In this document: positions 1-9,800 of the stretch, one piece after another
How the letters are laid out: each line of letters begins with the position of its first letter
Position numbering within the stretch: position 1 is the stretch's first letter
NCBI GenBank assembly: GCA_031276035.1
Contig: JAISNV010000031.1
Location: 1 to 64,000 of the forward strand
DNA: 64,000 bases
Direction: 5' to 3'
DNA from: Bacteroidales bacterium
GTDB taxonomy: Bacteria; Bacteroidota; Bacteroidia; Bacteroidales; BM520
Notes under the pieces: model-generated
The model's input: only the letters and a program-made list of their open reading frames with translations
What the model was told of the DNA's origin: nothing
The model's database searches: none
Position numbers and translations under genes: made by a program

Positions 1-929
1 TTAATATCTCCGTTTACATCTAATTTCTTGGTAGGTGAAAGTGTGCCTAATCCTACATTGCCGTTATTTTCTATATACAAATTATATTTAGTAACATCAA
101 TAGCTCCGCCGGCTTCATAAATAAAATGTAAACCAGATGTCTCACGTTTTATATGCCAGCCTACATTTGATGCAGGATCAGCTGCCAACACAATTTCGTT
201 TTTTGCTATTATTTTATCTTCTGACAAAATATTTCCGGTAACATGTAAACGTTCCGAAGGTAATATAGTGCCTATTCCTACTTTTTCATCATTACTTAAA
301 AACAATATCTGTTTTGGTTTACTTCCAATTCCCTCTGTTCTATAATCAAAACGTAAACCGGTATTGTTTGAAAAAACAATCCAAGTGTCGTTTGCAATAC
401 TACTATTATACTTAAACTTTAATTCTCCCGAATTAGCAGATGCACTTTCTAATAATAAATTCCCGGCAACACTTAATAACTCTGTCGGTGCTGTAGTACC
501 TATTCCAACATAACCCGGAAATGATGTATTGGATTGGCGTACTATTGTAAGCGACGGCACAGTAGTAACTCCAAGCATTATACTATTGGTAATATTATTT
601 TGAAGATTGTTATACTTGTCGATTCCCAAACCTATAAGAATTGAGTTCGGCAAACCGACTTTTAGATTATTTCCTAAAGCCATACTACCGCCGGCAGTTG
701 ATTGTACTATTGCATAATTACCGTATGCAAAACTGTTGGAAGCCAATACTTGTGAGAACGCACCTCCTACAAATGAGTTTAATCCAGTAACTGAGGTTGA
801 TGTTCCTATAGATATGGAGGATAAACCTACTGCTTTATTTTCTGTCGGGCAATCCCAACAATTTTGGCCAAACAATTGCGAAACAAAAATAAAAAATAAT
901 AAATGGAGCGTTAAAGTTATTTTTTTCAT
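1..929 (-). CDS. Secreted surface/fibre-like protein with head and tail-fibre repeats (3' end beyond window)
   Basis: An open frame runs from an ATG at 929 down to base 1 without a stop, about 309 codons, so the C-terminus lies outside the window. The N-terminus has a lysine start, a hydrophobic stretch and a cleavage-like site ending FGQN, so it is probably a Sec signal peptide. Residues about 33-105 carry loose S-x-A/S-x-G and AxG repeats resembling YadA-type head repeats (SISIG, SFAYG, SMALG, SILIG). Then come three copies of a tail-fibre-like motif: VGIGTTAPTELLSVAGN, VGIGTILPSERLHVTGN and VGLGTLSPTKKLDVNGD. This motif is common in large Bacteroidota surface proteins and in phage fibres. 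I infer an extracellular, possibly trimeric, adhesin or fibre protein. The substrate and the anchoring domain are not visible. Confidence 0.8.
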   Translation of the reverse strand, partial: MKKITLTLHLLFFIFVSQLFGQNCWDCPTENKAVGLSSISIGTSTSVTGLNSFVGGAFSQVLASNSFAYGNYAIVQSTAGGSMALGNNLKVGLPNSILIGLGIDKYNNLQNNITNSIMLGVTTVPSLTIVRQSNTSFPGYVGIGTTAPTELLSVAGNLLLESASANSGELKFKYNSSIANDTWIVFSNNTGLRFDYRTEGIGSKPKQILFLSNDEKVGIGTILPSERLHVTGNILSEDKIIAKNEIVLAADPASNVGWHIKRETSGLHFIYEAGGAIDVTKYNLYIENNGNVGLGTLSPTKKLDVNGDI

Positions 930-1475
930 TAGATTTTTTATAAAAGCTGAAAATAATCAAACATTTTTTGAATTTATTTTACTCTTATTTTTTTTAAACA
1001 GGGTAAAACATACTAAAATAAAAGAACGCGATTAAACTTAAATCCCCTTGATAAACATATATATATTGTGTATTACATTAAAAAAAAATCTTATATTAAT
1101 AAATGTTAACGACGTCCGAAGATAACAATCTTATTCTAATAATTTCAATGATATTTAGAAAAAAGTTATCAACATATTGTTAACATTTTTCAAGGCAAAG
1201 GAGGAAGACTGCTAATTATTGCTCCCAATATTCACAATTTGCTATATAACAAGCACCTACAACAACATTATAATCCAAGAATAAAGCTGTTAAGACACTT
1301 CTTTGAATTATTAAATCATTAAATTTTTGAATTAATCATCAATCTGGAATTTGGGGGATTAGCATTTTGTTCAGCTTTTGAATCATAAATGGGATTTCAG
1401 AACTATTAAAAAATTATTGCAATGATTCAAAAGTTCTAAACATCAGGTTTAAGAACCTGATATTTATACATTATT
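930..1475. other. Intergenic region of about 546 bp without a recognisable gene
   Basis: This AT-rich stretch separates the start of the truncated surface protein gene from the end of the anti-sigma gene. I see no convincing reading frame, tRNA or repeat in it. Its only clear structure is the short inverted repeat at 1442-1461. The promoter of the surface protein gene should lie in its left part, but I find no clear TAnnTTTG box there. Confidence 0.5.
1442..1461 (-). terminator. Weak hairpin after the sigma/anti-sigma pair
   Basis: A perfect 8-bp inverted repeat (ATCAGGTT ... AACCTGAT) with a 4-base loop lies 14 bp past the stop of the minus-strand anti-sigma gene. The T-run after it on the minus strand is poor, so it may be a weak or factor-dependent terminator. 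Confidence 0.4.
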
Positions 1476-1868
1476 CTAATTATTATTAGATGCTTCCCGT
1501 GATTTTCTAGCGAAGAATTGTACTAAGGCGAACATTAATGCCAGACAGGAGATAATTGTCATAATTAAAGACAGATTATTTATTTCTGGCCAGGTAATAT
1601 TATTAAGGAAACGCATAGCTTTCAGAATATACGGAGCAATAAATTTTTGAATAAAGAAAAGTACATCATCTTTAAAAATTATTATCAATGATGATGACAC
1701 AACAGCAGCAGCTCCTATTATCAAAACCATAAAAGTTTTTAAAGAAATTTTATTAGGTTGGGCTATATTCTCAACTTTATCCATGACTTTGGCGGAGAAA
1801 TCAACACTTGGTTCATCCAAATCAATATTTTGAAACAAGTTATATAAATTATCTTTATTCATTGTCAT
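1476..1868 (-). CDS. Small membrane protein, candidate anti-sigma factor
   Basis: A 130-residue protein has a soluble N-terminus of about 42 residues, a transmembrane segment near 43-65 and a second near 98-120, then a short basic tail. It overlaps the 3' end of the upstream ECF sigma gene by 14 bases, the usual arrangement for a sigma factor and its membrane-bound regulator. I see no zinc-binding HxxxCxxC motif of the classical ZAS anti-sigma domain, so the assignment rests on context and topology. A second ATG two codons in (1862) is equally possible as the start. It could also be an unrelated membrane protein co-translated with the sigma factor. Confidence 0.6.
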   Translation of the reverse strand: MTMNKDNLYNLFQNIDLDEPSVDFSAKVMDKVENIAQPNKISLKTFMVLIIGAAAVVSSSLIIIFKDDVLFFIQKFIAPYILKAMRFLNNITWPEINNLSLIMTIISCLALMFALVQFFARKSREASNNN

Positions 1869-2406
1869 TTTTGTTTAGTTTTGATAATAATTTTTTTCGT
1901 GTTCTGAATAGTTTAATTTTCACATTTGAAACACTGATATTCAGTATCTGAGATATTTCTTCAACCGAGTTGTTCATATTATAATATAAACTTAAAAGAA
2001 GAGCTTCATCCGCATTTAACAAGCTTAACTCTTTCTTAAGTCTGATTATCATTTCATCAGAATAAACCAAATCGGGATCATCAACATTTTCATCTAATTC
2101 ATTTTCATTAATATTTTCGATAGGAGTAAAAAATTGCTTATTTTTTCTGGAGAAGGATATTGCTTCATGATAAGCGATACTATACAACCATGTTGAAAAT
2201 TTCGATTCGAATTTATAACTACTAAGTGATTTAAATGCTTTCACAAAAACATCTTGCGAAACATCTTCGGCATCCTCAACAGCTTTAATTACTTTATGAA
2301 CAATGGTATAAACCATATTTCGGTATTTTCCGACAATGAAAGAAAAAGCATTAACATCTCCTGAAAGTGTTTTTGCAATACAATCATTATCATCAACCGA
2401 TCTCAT
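1855..2406 (-). CDS. ECF-type RNA polymerase sigma factor
   Basis: This 183-residue protein matches the ECF sigma-70 layout. Region 2 spans about residues 20-90 (FSFIVGKYRNMVY, then EDVSQDVFVKAF and FSTWLYSIAYHEA). An acidic linker follows at about 95-118, and region 4 covers about 122-178 with a helix-turn-helix (SVEEISQILNISVSNVKIKLFRTRKKL). It would direct RNA polymerase to a small regulon. Translational overlap with the downstream membrane protein suggests control by membrane sequestration. The target promoter is not identifiable. A TAnnTTTG-like box at 2421-2428 (minus strand) lies 14 bases before the ATG. Confidence 0.93.
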   Translation of the reverse strand: MRSVDDNDCIAKTLSGDVNAFSFIVGKYRNMVYTIVHKVIKAVEDAEDVSQDVFVKAFKSLSSYKFESKFSTWLYSIAYHEAISFSRKNKQFFTPIENINENELDENVDDPDLVYSDEMIIRLKKELSLLNADEALLLSLYYNMNNSVEEISQILNISVSNVKIKLFRTRKKLLSKLNKNDNE

Positions 2407-2440
2407 ACAAACTTTAGACGCAAATTTAGATTTTGGTTAC

Positions 2441-2480
2441 AAAAAAAGGTCTGTCAAAGATTCTTTTCTGACAGACCTTT
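2441..2480 (-). terminator. Rho-independent terminator of tRNA-Pro
   Basis: A 12-bp perfect stem (2445-2456 with 2469-2480, AAAGGTCTGTCA and its complement) with a 12-base loop is followed on the minus strand by seven Ts. It starts 1 base past the tRNA 3' end. Confidence 0.9.
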
Positions 2481-2481
2481 G

Positions 2482-2556
2482 TCGGGATGAGAGGATTTGA
2501 ACCTCCGGCCTCTTCGTCCCGAACGAAGCGCGCTAGCCAAACTGCGCCACATCCCG
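2482..2556 (-). tRNA. tRNA-Pro, anticodon CGG
   Basis: Read on the minus strand, this folds into a complete cloverleaf. The acceptor stem is CGGGATG/CATCCCG with discriminator A, the D stem GCGC/GCGC, and the anticodon stem CTTCG/CGAAG closes loop TTCGGGA with anticodon CGG. The T arm is GGAGG-TTCAAAT-CCTCT. No CCA is encoded. The length is 75 bases. Confidence 0.95.
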
Positions 2557-2631
2557 ATAAATTTTCGACTGCAAAAGTATAAGAATAATTTTTATTATGC
2601 AAATATTTTTGCAGTCGAAAACAAAAAAGTT

Positions 2632-4401
2632 TTATTTCAATATTGCTTTAAAATCGTTGTCGTTACGATATTTTATAAATTCCACATCATTAGCTGCTTT
2701 AGTCTTAAACGAGGAATTAACCTTAAACGCGTTGTTCAGATTTTCAATAACTGCGCTTTTCTTGTTATTACGAGCAGCAATAACAGCTTTCAGATAATGA
2801 GTTTCATTAGCATTTGCACAAGACAAAGCTTGTTCCGCTTTATTTGCATCACCGTTTGCCAAGAACATTAGAGCAGCATTATAATTACATTTTTCAGAAG
2901 CTAAATTCTTATTTGCTTCATTATAATTACCTTCCATTAAATTAAGTATTCCAGTATTATATCTTACATCGGCACCGACCAATTTAGCTTTATCATAATA
3001 ATTTCTTGCGGTAGCAATATCGCCGGCTTGAGAATATCTTGCACCGAAATTATCAAGAACTATCGGATTGTTAGCCGATTGTTTATTTGCTTTATCCAAA
3101 TACTCATGAGCCTCTTCACTCCTATTTTGTTTTAGCAGAACTGCCGCATAATTAACGTTTCCTTTCCAATCGTGCGGGAAAAATTCCGAATACGTTTTAT
3201 ATATTTGCTCTTGCTCTTTAATATTATCAGTTAATGTACCCGCATAAAGCAACTCTTTATTCATTAAAGAAGCTGGTCTGTTTAATGCCAGATTTAAAAT
3301 TTCTTCACTGGATTTCTTTGGTTCGTAGCAATAAACTTTAATCTCAACACGACGCAACGGAGGAAGAACTTCATCTTTCAATTCTTCATAAATTAAAGTC
3401 ATATTACGAATTTCTTGTTCCTTTTGAATAGGCGATGCTTGAGATCTTACAACATTAAGAATAATGTTTTTGTCTTTAATATTTGAAGCGCTTACAGCTT
3501 TGATAAAACCATCCCAATCTTCGCCTAAAGCCTGTGTGTCAAATTTATACACGCTCTCAGGATTCTTAACTTTAACGTTTGAATTATATTCGGTAGATAA
3601 TTCTTTAAAGATATCATTAACTATTTTTATACCGGTAACGGCTCTTCTTTCAGAAAGTCCTTCATTAAAACGCTCTTCGCCTTCAGGAGAAGCGTATGCC
3701 TTAATTTCAATCTTTTCTATTTCCCATCCTTTATCAATAAATCTTTTTATCTCCCTTGTTTGTGAATTTAAGTCATGAGTTTTATTTAACTTCAAGTTTT
3801 TATCCAAATTATGAAGATTAACTTGGAAATACGCGGTCATTTCCTGACTAACAATAGTAACAGGTTCATAATATTCGCTAAGATCCATTCCGAACATAGC
3901 GGCGGTTTCCTTATTAGCAAAATACAAGTGTTCATCGTGCATTACGTCTGCGTAGGTAGTAACAACTCCGTCAGCCAATTTTACTTCATCCTGATCAATA
4001 GTTTTCTTACCTTTAGCAACCTTAGGTTCCACAACCAAAACTGCATTCTCCATACCCGGTTCAAAAGTTATACTTTCTTTATAAGTTAAAGCGGTCGGCT
4101 GTTTATAACTAATAACTTTACCTTGTCCGGCAGCTTTTTCACCTTTAAAATATGCGGATTTGAATTCTTTTTCTTTATTCCCATATTTTAATACCGGAGT
4201 AAACTCCATAGTAGCTTTTTTGTTAAAAGCTTTAGCAGGTATTTCTGCGTTAATATCAACACTAACCTTGTTATCCGCCAGCACCAAAGGGTTTGGAGTA
4301 ACATTATACGAATCAGGAAGTTTTACACCAGCACAACCTGTAAAAAGGATGATTGACAAACTTATCAATGCAATAGACTTAAAGTTAAATTTTAAATTCA
4401 T
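2632..4401 (-). CDS. Lipoprotein with OmpA-like and TPR regions
   Basis: This 589-residue protein has a lipoprotein signal with lipobox LFTGC (Cys23), so it is probably anchored in the outer membrane facing the periplasm. The N-terminal part (about 30-190) looks like beta-rich repeats of unknown type. Around residues 225-265 an OmpA-like segment is visible (KIEIKAYASPEGEERFNEGL, then SERRA), the signature of peptidoglycan-binding OmpA_C domains, though the rest of that domain is degenerate. The C-terminal 200 residues are TPR-like helices (SEEAHEYLDKANK, DIATARNYYDKAK). A likely role is envelope structure or scaffolding. A promoter-like box lies at 4442-4449. The gene stands alone between the tRNA and the methyltransferase gene. 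Confidence 0.8.
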   Translation of the reverse strand: MNLKFNFKSIALISLSIILFTGCAGVKLPDSYNVTPNPLVLADNKVSVDINAEIPAKAFNKKATMEFTPVLKYGNKEKEFKSAYFKGEKAAGQGKVISYKQPTALTYKESITFEPGMENAVLVVEPKVAKGKKTIDQDEVKLADGVVTTYADVMHDEHLYFANKETAAMFGMDLSEYYEPVTIVSQEMTAYFQVNLHNLDKNLKLNKTHDLNSQTREIKRFIDKGWEIEKIEIKAYASPEGEERFNEGLSERRAVTGIKIVNDIFKELSTEYNSNVKVKNPESVYKFDTQALGEDWDGFIKAVSASNIKDKNIILNVVRSQASPIQKEQEIRNMTLIYEELKDEVLPPLRRVEIKVYCYEPKKSSEEILNLALNRPASLMNKELLYAGTLTDNIKEQEQIYKTYSEFFPHDWKGNVNYAAVLLKQNRSEEAHEYLDKANKQSANNPIVLDNFGARYSQAGDIATARNYYDKAKLVGADVRYNTGILNLMEGNYNEANKNLASEKCNYNAALMFLANGDANKAEQALSCANANETHYLKAVIAARNNKKSAVIENLNNAFKVNSSFKTKAANDVEFIKYRNDNDFKAILK

Positions 4402-4441
4402 AACGTTCTAATTTACTATTAAACAATATAAAAATTTTGTA

Positions 4442-4449
4442 CAAAGATA
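4442..4449 (-). promoter_or_regulatory. -7 box TATCTTTG upstream of the TPR/OmpA lipoprotein
   Basis: TATCTTTG on the minus strand fits the Bacteroidota TAnnTTTG consensus. A TTG sits 18 bases upstream (4468-4470) as a possible -33 element. The box is 40 bases before the ATG at 4401. Confidence 0.5.
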
Positions 4450-4496
4450 TACTATTTGCATTAGATTCAACTTATAAAAATTGTGAAAATTTTTTC

Positions 4497-5027
4497 TTAA
4501 CGTAACATTTTCCCAAATAAGTTATAAAGCACTATACCGCAACAAACAGAAATGTTTAGAGAGTGTTTTGTACCGTATTGTGCAATTTCAATACAAACAT
4601 CAGATTGTTCAATAATTTCATCTTCCACACCATGTACTTCATTCCCGAAAACCACGGCATATATTTTATCTTTTTCCGGGAAAAAATCATCAAGTAAAAT
4701 ACTGTTATCGGTTTGTTCTATAGAGACAATTACAATGTTATCCTTTTTTAATTGTTCAATACACTGTGCAGTTGTTTCATAATACTGCCACTCAACCGAT
4801 TCGGTTGCTCCAAGCGCTGTTTTATTTATGTCTCTGTGCGGCGGCGTACATGTAATTCCGCAAAGACAGATTTTTTGTACCAAGAAGGCATCGGCAGTAC
4901 GAAAAACAGAACCAATATTATTCAGGCTTCTGATATTATCTAAAACAACAATTATAGGAGTTTTAGAAGCATCTTTGAAGTCATCAACACTGATTCTGTT
5001 CAATTCGGAATTCTGCAATTTACGCAT
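4497..5027 (-). CDS. SpoU/TrmH-family RNA 2'-O-methyltransferase
   Basis: This 176-residue protein carries the three SPOUT motifs. Motif 1 is at about 31-43 (NIRSLNNIGSVFR, with the RNA-binding/catalytic Arg). Motif 2 is at 125-133 (VVFGNEVHG, with the conserved Glu130). Motif 3 is at about 147-168 (IAQYGTKHSLNISVCCGIVLY), which forms the knotted SAM site. It should methylate the 2'-OH of a tRNA or rRNA nucleotide using SAM. It is short and has no N-terminal L30e-like domain, more like tRNA TrmH/TrmL types than RlmB. The exact target nucleotide cannot be read from sequence. Confidence 0.9.
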   Translation of the reverse strand: MRKLQNSELNRISVDDFKDASKTPIIVVLDNIRSLNNIGSVFRTADAFLVQKICLCGITCTPPHRDINKTALGATESVEWQYYETTAQCIEQLKKDNIVIVSIEQTDNSILLDDFFPEKDKIYAVVFGNEVHGVEDEIIEQSDVCIEIAQYGTKHSLNISVCCGIVLYNLFGKMLR

Positions 5028-5066
5028 TTTGTTTAGCTTAAATTAGATTCCTTAATTCGAAATGAA

Positions 5067-6041
5067 TTAGTTACATTTAAGAACTTCAGTCATTTTATGA
5101 GTTGCCTCTTCTTTAAAGGTTGCGGAAGTAGCGGCTTGACTATAATATTTGCAGGCATTATCTTTATCACCTTTTGCTTCGTATGCTCTCGCTAATTCAA
5201 GGTTAATACCATTGCGAATGTCCTTGCTGTCTGATTCTGTTTCAAGGCCCATTAATCCTGCTTCAATAGCTTCATCGGATTTATTAAGTTTATTAAAGCA
5301 CGAAGCTTTTAAATACCAGGTAGTTTCAATACCGCCATCAATAGAAATAGATTTATTTAAAGCATCTATAGCTTCATTAAATTTATTTTTAGCAATCAAT
5401 TCTTGAGCTTGATTATTAAAATAGGTTGTTCCGACTTGTTTTGCGGAATTTACAGTTTTTTCATCATTTTTTGCATTGCCATAGCTTACTGCTTTTGTGA
5501 TTGATTCAACCATTTTGTCTTCATTGTTTAATTCACTGTAAGAAAGCGCATTGAATAAATAAGCTTTTGGAGTAGCAACATTATATTTAATTGCCAAATC
5601 AGATAATTTAATCGTTTCCTCCCAGTTTTTTTGTCCGAAAGCACTACCGGCCTGTGAAACATAAACATTGGATATTAACGACTTAGATGAGTTCGCTATT
5701 TTAGTCTCACCAAGTTTTTCGGCGTCATCAACAGCTTCCAACAAGTACTTCAAAGCCTCATCAATGTTCTTATTTTGAATTAATTCTTTACCATAATTAA
5801 CCTTAGTTGTTGGTATCATCTTTTCTATTTTTCCAGCCAAATCTTTTCCGTCTTCGCCGAGTTGATTTGCAATTGAAAGAGCATTTTGATATGATTTCAA
5901 TGCTCCGTTAAAGTTTTTACTTTTAAATTGCTCGTTAGCTGTGTTAAATAATTCACCTGCTTCATTTAATGATTGTGCTGAAACGGTTGTTGCAAATACT
6001 AATAATACGATTGATAAAATTAAGTTTTTCTTCATTTTCAT
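5067..6041 (-). CDS. Secreted tetratricopeptide repeat protein
   Basis: The protein starts most likely at 6041 (MKMKKN) or 6035. A longer frame from 6086 would put 15 non-signal-like residues before a clear signal peptide (LILSIVLLVFATTVSAQ), and its ATG would sit almost on a promoter-like box at 6095-6102. The remaining roughly 300 residues are helical TPR-type repeats (for example AGELFNTANEQFKSKNFNGALKSYQ split over two helices, EAIDALNKSISIDGG, and DNACKYYSQAA near the end). It is a periplasmic scaffold-type protein with no catalytic motif. The partner is unknown. Confidence 0.85.
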   Translation of the reverse strand: MKMKKNLILSIVLLVFATTVSAQSLNEAGELFNTANEQFKSKNFNGALKSYQNALSIANQLGEDGKDLAGKIEKMIPTTKVNYGKELIQNKNIDEALKYLLEAVDDAEKLGETKIANSSKSLISNVYVSQAGSAFGQKNWEETIKLSDLAIKYNVATPKAYLFNALSYSELNNEDKMVESITKAVSYGNAKNDEKTVNSAKQVGTTYFNNQAQELIAKNKFNEAIDALNKSISIDGGIETTWYLKASCFNKLNKSDEAIEAGLMGLETESDSKDIRNGINLELARAYEAKGDKDNACKYYSQAATSATFKEEATHKMTEVLKCN

Positions 6042-6094
6042 TAAAATTTTTATGTTTTGGTTTATAAAAAGCCTATAAAATTGCAATAATTGAG

Positions 6095-6102
6095 CAAAAA
6101 TA
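6095..6102 (-). promoter_or_regulatory. -7 box TATTTTTG upstream of the TPR protein
   Basis: This minus-strand match to TAnnTTTG lies 54 bases before the preferred ATG at 6041 and only 9 bases before the alternative ATG at 6086. It therefore favours the shorter protein. No clear -33 element is seen. Confidence 0.4.
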
Positions 6103-6146
6103 TAAGAAAAAAATAAGAATTCTAAGCTTTTTAGAAAAATTATGAT

Positions 6147-6884
6147 TTAAACTTCATTAAACTTATCCCTAACTGCTTCCATCACAATATCGTTTCTTTC
6201 TTCATCCAAAGAAACAAAAGATATATTAAGTTCAATATGTTTATCAGTATTATTAGCAACTTTGATAACCGGAGCTTTATTTGTTGATACAGAAGGAAAT
6301 GTCAGTAAATATTTTTTAATTTCCGAAATTTTATTCACACTGTAATTTTCCGAAAAGATTTTTATAGAAAAGCTGAAAACAGAACTTTGTTCAGTATCTG
6401 CCCGCCTACTGATTACTCCTTTCATTAAGTTCGAATAATTTACATAAAAAATATCTCCGTTTTTAGATTCCAATTCTATATATTTATTTTTAAAACTCTT
6501 TACCCTCCCACTAACATTATTCACTGTTATATAATCATCAAGATAAATATTATAATTTGTTCTGAATATCAAACCGTTTATATAATCTCTAAAATAAAAC
6601 CATAGAAAATACAGAATCGCTGCCGCAAGTAGAGAAATAATAATTATTTGAGTAACTAAATGCTTGTTGTTAAGTTTATTAATTACATGTATCAAAAACA
6701 GCACCCAAGCAATAATTTCGAAAATCTGCGTATGTTTTCTTAACAACTTCCTGAATTTCTCTTTTTTAGGCAGCAAAGGCAAAAACTTTCTTATCAATTT
6801 TAAAATAATAAATAATGCTAATGCTTCTATGATTAACAGAACAATGCTTGATGAAGTTATATTTAAAAATTCTTCGGTATTCAT
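6147..6884 (-). CDS. Small MscS-like membrane protein
   Basis: This 245-residue protein has three predicted transmembrane helices (about 10-32, 48-68, 75-97) followed by a beta-rich domain. That domain resembles the MscS middle beta barrel: YNIYLDDYITVNNVSGRVKSF, then KYIELESKNGDIFYVNYSNLM and GVISRR at about 113-160. A C-terminal alpha/beta part follows, as in MscS. This family forms mechanosensitive or ligand-gated ion channels of the inner membrane. The gene begins 5 bp after the giant SLC12-like transporter gene and is surely co-transcribed with it, pointing to ion or osmotic homeostasis. The pore helix is less typical than in E. coli MscS, so channel activity is inferred. Confidence 0.75.
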   Translation of the reverse strand: MNTEEFLNITSSSIVLLIIEALALFIILKLIRKFLPLLPKKEKFRKLLRKHTQIFEIIAWVLFLIHVINKLNNKHLVTQIIIISLLAAAILYFLWFYFRDYINGLIFRTNYNIYLDDYITVNNVSGRVKSFKNKYIELESKNGDIFYVNYSNLMKGVISRRADTEQSSVFSFSIKIFSENYSVNKISEIKKYLLTFPSVSTNKAPVIKVANNTDKHIELNISFVSLDEERNDIVMEAVRDKFNEV

Positions 6885-6889
6885 AATTA

Positions 6890-9800
6890 TTAAATTATTT
6901 CTATTTGTTTTAACTCACTGATTATAAATGGATATAAAACAGTATTAATTGCAAAAATATTTTCAGAAACCTTCTCAATTAATCCGTATCGTATTAAGAT
7001 ATTTATATCTTGCTTAACTTCGTTCATAGATCGTTTGCTTATAGCAAAGATTCTTTCAAAAGACATACTGTTATGGATCACGAATTGAGCCAAGAAAATT
7101 ATCTGTTGCCTTGTTAATAGTTGAAACGGAATACTTTCCGGAAGTTTGGGCTCATGAATATAGATAGTTTCATCGGTAACTTTATCAATACACGATAACC
7201 ACAATTTAAGCGCCGAACTAATATTTCCATCGGTAAACCGGTAATATCCCGTAAACAGTTTAGCGTAATTCCATTGATGAAAACTATCTTCGTTTTTACC
7301 GTTGATCACAAATTTATAACTGCCAGCTTTATGCCTGCGCATAATAATTGCTTCAAGTTCCTGAGCGTTAAACGGCGACAAACTAACATTCCCGACAACA
7401 ACTTTATTAATATTCGTTGTAAGTTTCATCGCGTTGAAACCAGTATTATTAGCGGTAAGAATAAAGAGATAATCTTTAGAATATGTTTCAATCATTGATA
7501 TTAATTTATCAATAACATTATTTCCTCCTTCGTTTCTATGCCACCATTGTTCAATATTATCGAAAATAAATACCGAACCTTTGGGAATATCTTCAATAAC
7601 TTTCTCAATTACCGAAGTGGGAGCAGCATCTATTGATCTGACAAATGCACGTTCGAATTTATTTACAGAATGACTTCCTCCCGTAACGGATTTAATATTA
7701 TAAATCTGACTTCCGGGCAAGAGATTTTTTGCTACATGATATGAGAAAAAACTTTTCCCTGTTCCGATATTTCCGGTAATTATAATAGCGCCTTGTCTCA
7801 ATCGTTGATACTGAGTTAAATAAATTTTGAAATCATTAATTTCCTTAGATTTACCAACCCACAAATCTTTATTATAATGTTGAGAAGCACTATACAGTTG
7901 CTTATAAGTATAAGGAAGCTCCTTATCAACACTTTGTTTTAAGGTTACTTTTGAAATATCATTAAAATACTTTCTAAGTCGCTCCTGATCACTGTCACGT
8001 TCGACAAGATAATTCGCATAATTTTTCCCCGAACTTCTTTTATACCAGAATTGTGTGAAATTATGACGGAAGAAATTCGAAATCTTTGCCGGAATACTTA
8101 CAATTTTATCTTTTTTATTAAAAATAGATTCAATATTTACAATGTTCTTTATATTTTCGGCATTTGTGATAAATGTTTCTAACTGAAGTTTTTCAAAAGT
8201 AAGTTCATAAACACTAAACACTTCCTCTTTTTCTTCTGCAAAATTATCATTCAACTTATCAATTTCGGCATTAATCATTTCACTGATTTTATCAACAACT
8301 GTTTTATAATTATCAATGAAAGACAGTTGAGTTACAATTGATTTTTCCTGTCCGAGAGAATTCTGGCAATATTGCATTAAATTACCAAGCAATGATTTAA
8401 TGTGTTTATAATAATAATTTTGAAGTATGTAATCCATTAATCTTGAAACAGAAAACTCAAAGAATTTTGGAATTTCTTCGTCCGATGTTTCGTATTGAGT
8501 TAGGCTGTCATTACTAATTACGGTTATTGTATTTGTTTGACGTTGAATAACTTTAATAATTCTATCATAAACTTCATTCAATAATGTATAAAGATCTAAA
8601 CCGCTTTCGGTATCAGATTGACTATCAATATCAATCTGATCAATTGAAGATGTTGTTTTAACAGAATTCAAAAATGATTTATGTTTGAAAACTACAACAT
8701 TATCAATATAATCTTTAACTCCCGAAATAATTTCCTCAGTACCGACATATAATTTTACTTTCAGAAATGTTAAATCAATATTTACTAATACCCTGTTTAA
8801 AATATTCGGAAATACATGAGACAGAGTTTTGTAATCTTCATTAATACTGCTTAACGATTCTTGAACTTTCTTAGATGTGCGTTTAAAATTAAATGAAATG
8901 TCACCGAAATTAATTATATTAAAATAATCAATTATTTCATTAAGATATTTTGTTTTGATATTATTAATTTCCGGATAGATATTTTGCCAAGAATTAATTA
9001 TTCCTTCTTTCAAAACTAATATTTCATTCTGTAACGATTTGATTATTTCTTTGCCGGATACATCATCTTTATTATCAGTTTTTTTAATCAACTGGATATT
9101 AACATCATTAATTAAATACACTATCTTAGTAAGATCGTAATAATAATTAACAGTAAGTGCTTTAATCTTCGTATAAACTTCAGAAATAATCTCATTATAC
9201 ATTTGATACAAATAAAATGAAATTGCATTTGAAATATTTACCTTATACTGGTATAAACTTTCCGGGTCAGTATTCTTTTTATAATACTTTCTGATTTTAC
9301 GTTTTAACTTCAGCAACTCTTTTGAATCATCAGGACTGTCATAAGAAATATCTTGATTATACAGAACCGTAAAATCTTTCGGAATTGAATTACAAATAGA
9401 ATTAATTTCATTAAAGAAGTCGTTATCAATACTAAGCGTCAGCGAATCATATTCAATAAGTTTATTGTTAATTAAATCAGTAACATTCATCTTAATCATA
9501 TTAGCCGCAGCAGCCATATATTTTTTAATCTCAACAGGAGAGTCGAGCTTTTTATAATTGATTTCGATAGAATTATTGATATTATCCAATAAAGAAGTAA
9601 GATAGGATTGCAATACATCAATTTTAACATTGACGGATTTTCTTGAAGCCTCAGCAAGGTTTTCTTTCAATGTTATCACAAATTCAGCGGCTTCAGGACG
9701 TAACGGAAGTGCAATATCATGATAAGGTGTATCCGACGGCTTTGTAATAATATGCTTTGTAACAATATCGAAGTTACTTAATGTCATAAAATCTTTCGAA

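Noticed and set aside
736-1035. Plus-strand open frame of about 99 codons
   Set aside because: It lies antisense to the start of the minus-strand surface protein gene, which has a signal peptide and repeats, so it is a shadow.
2497-2871. Reading frame running through the tRNA region on the plus strand
   Set aside because: It covers the tRNA-Pro cloverleaf and the antisense of the lipoprotein gene, so it is not a gene.
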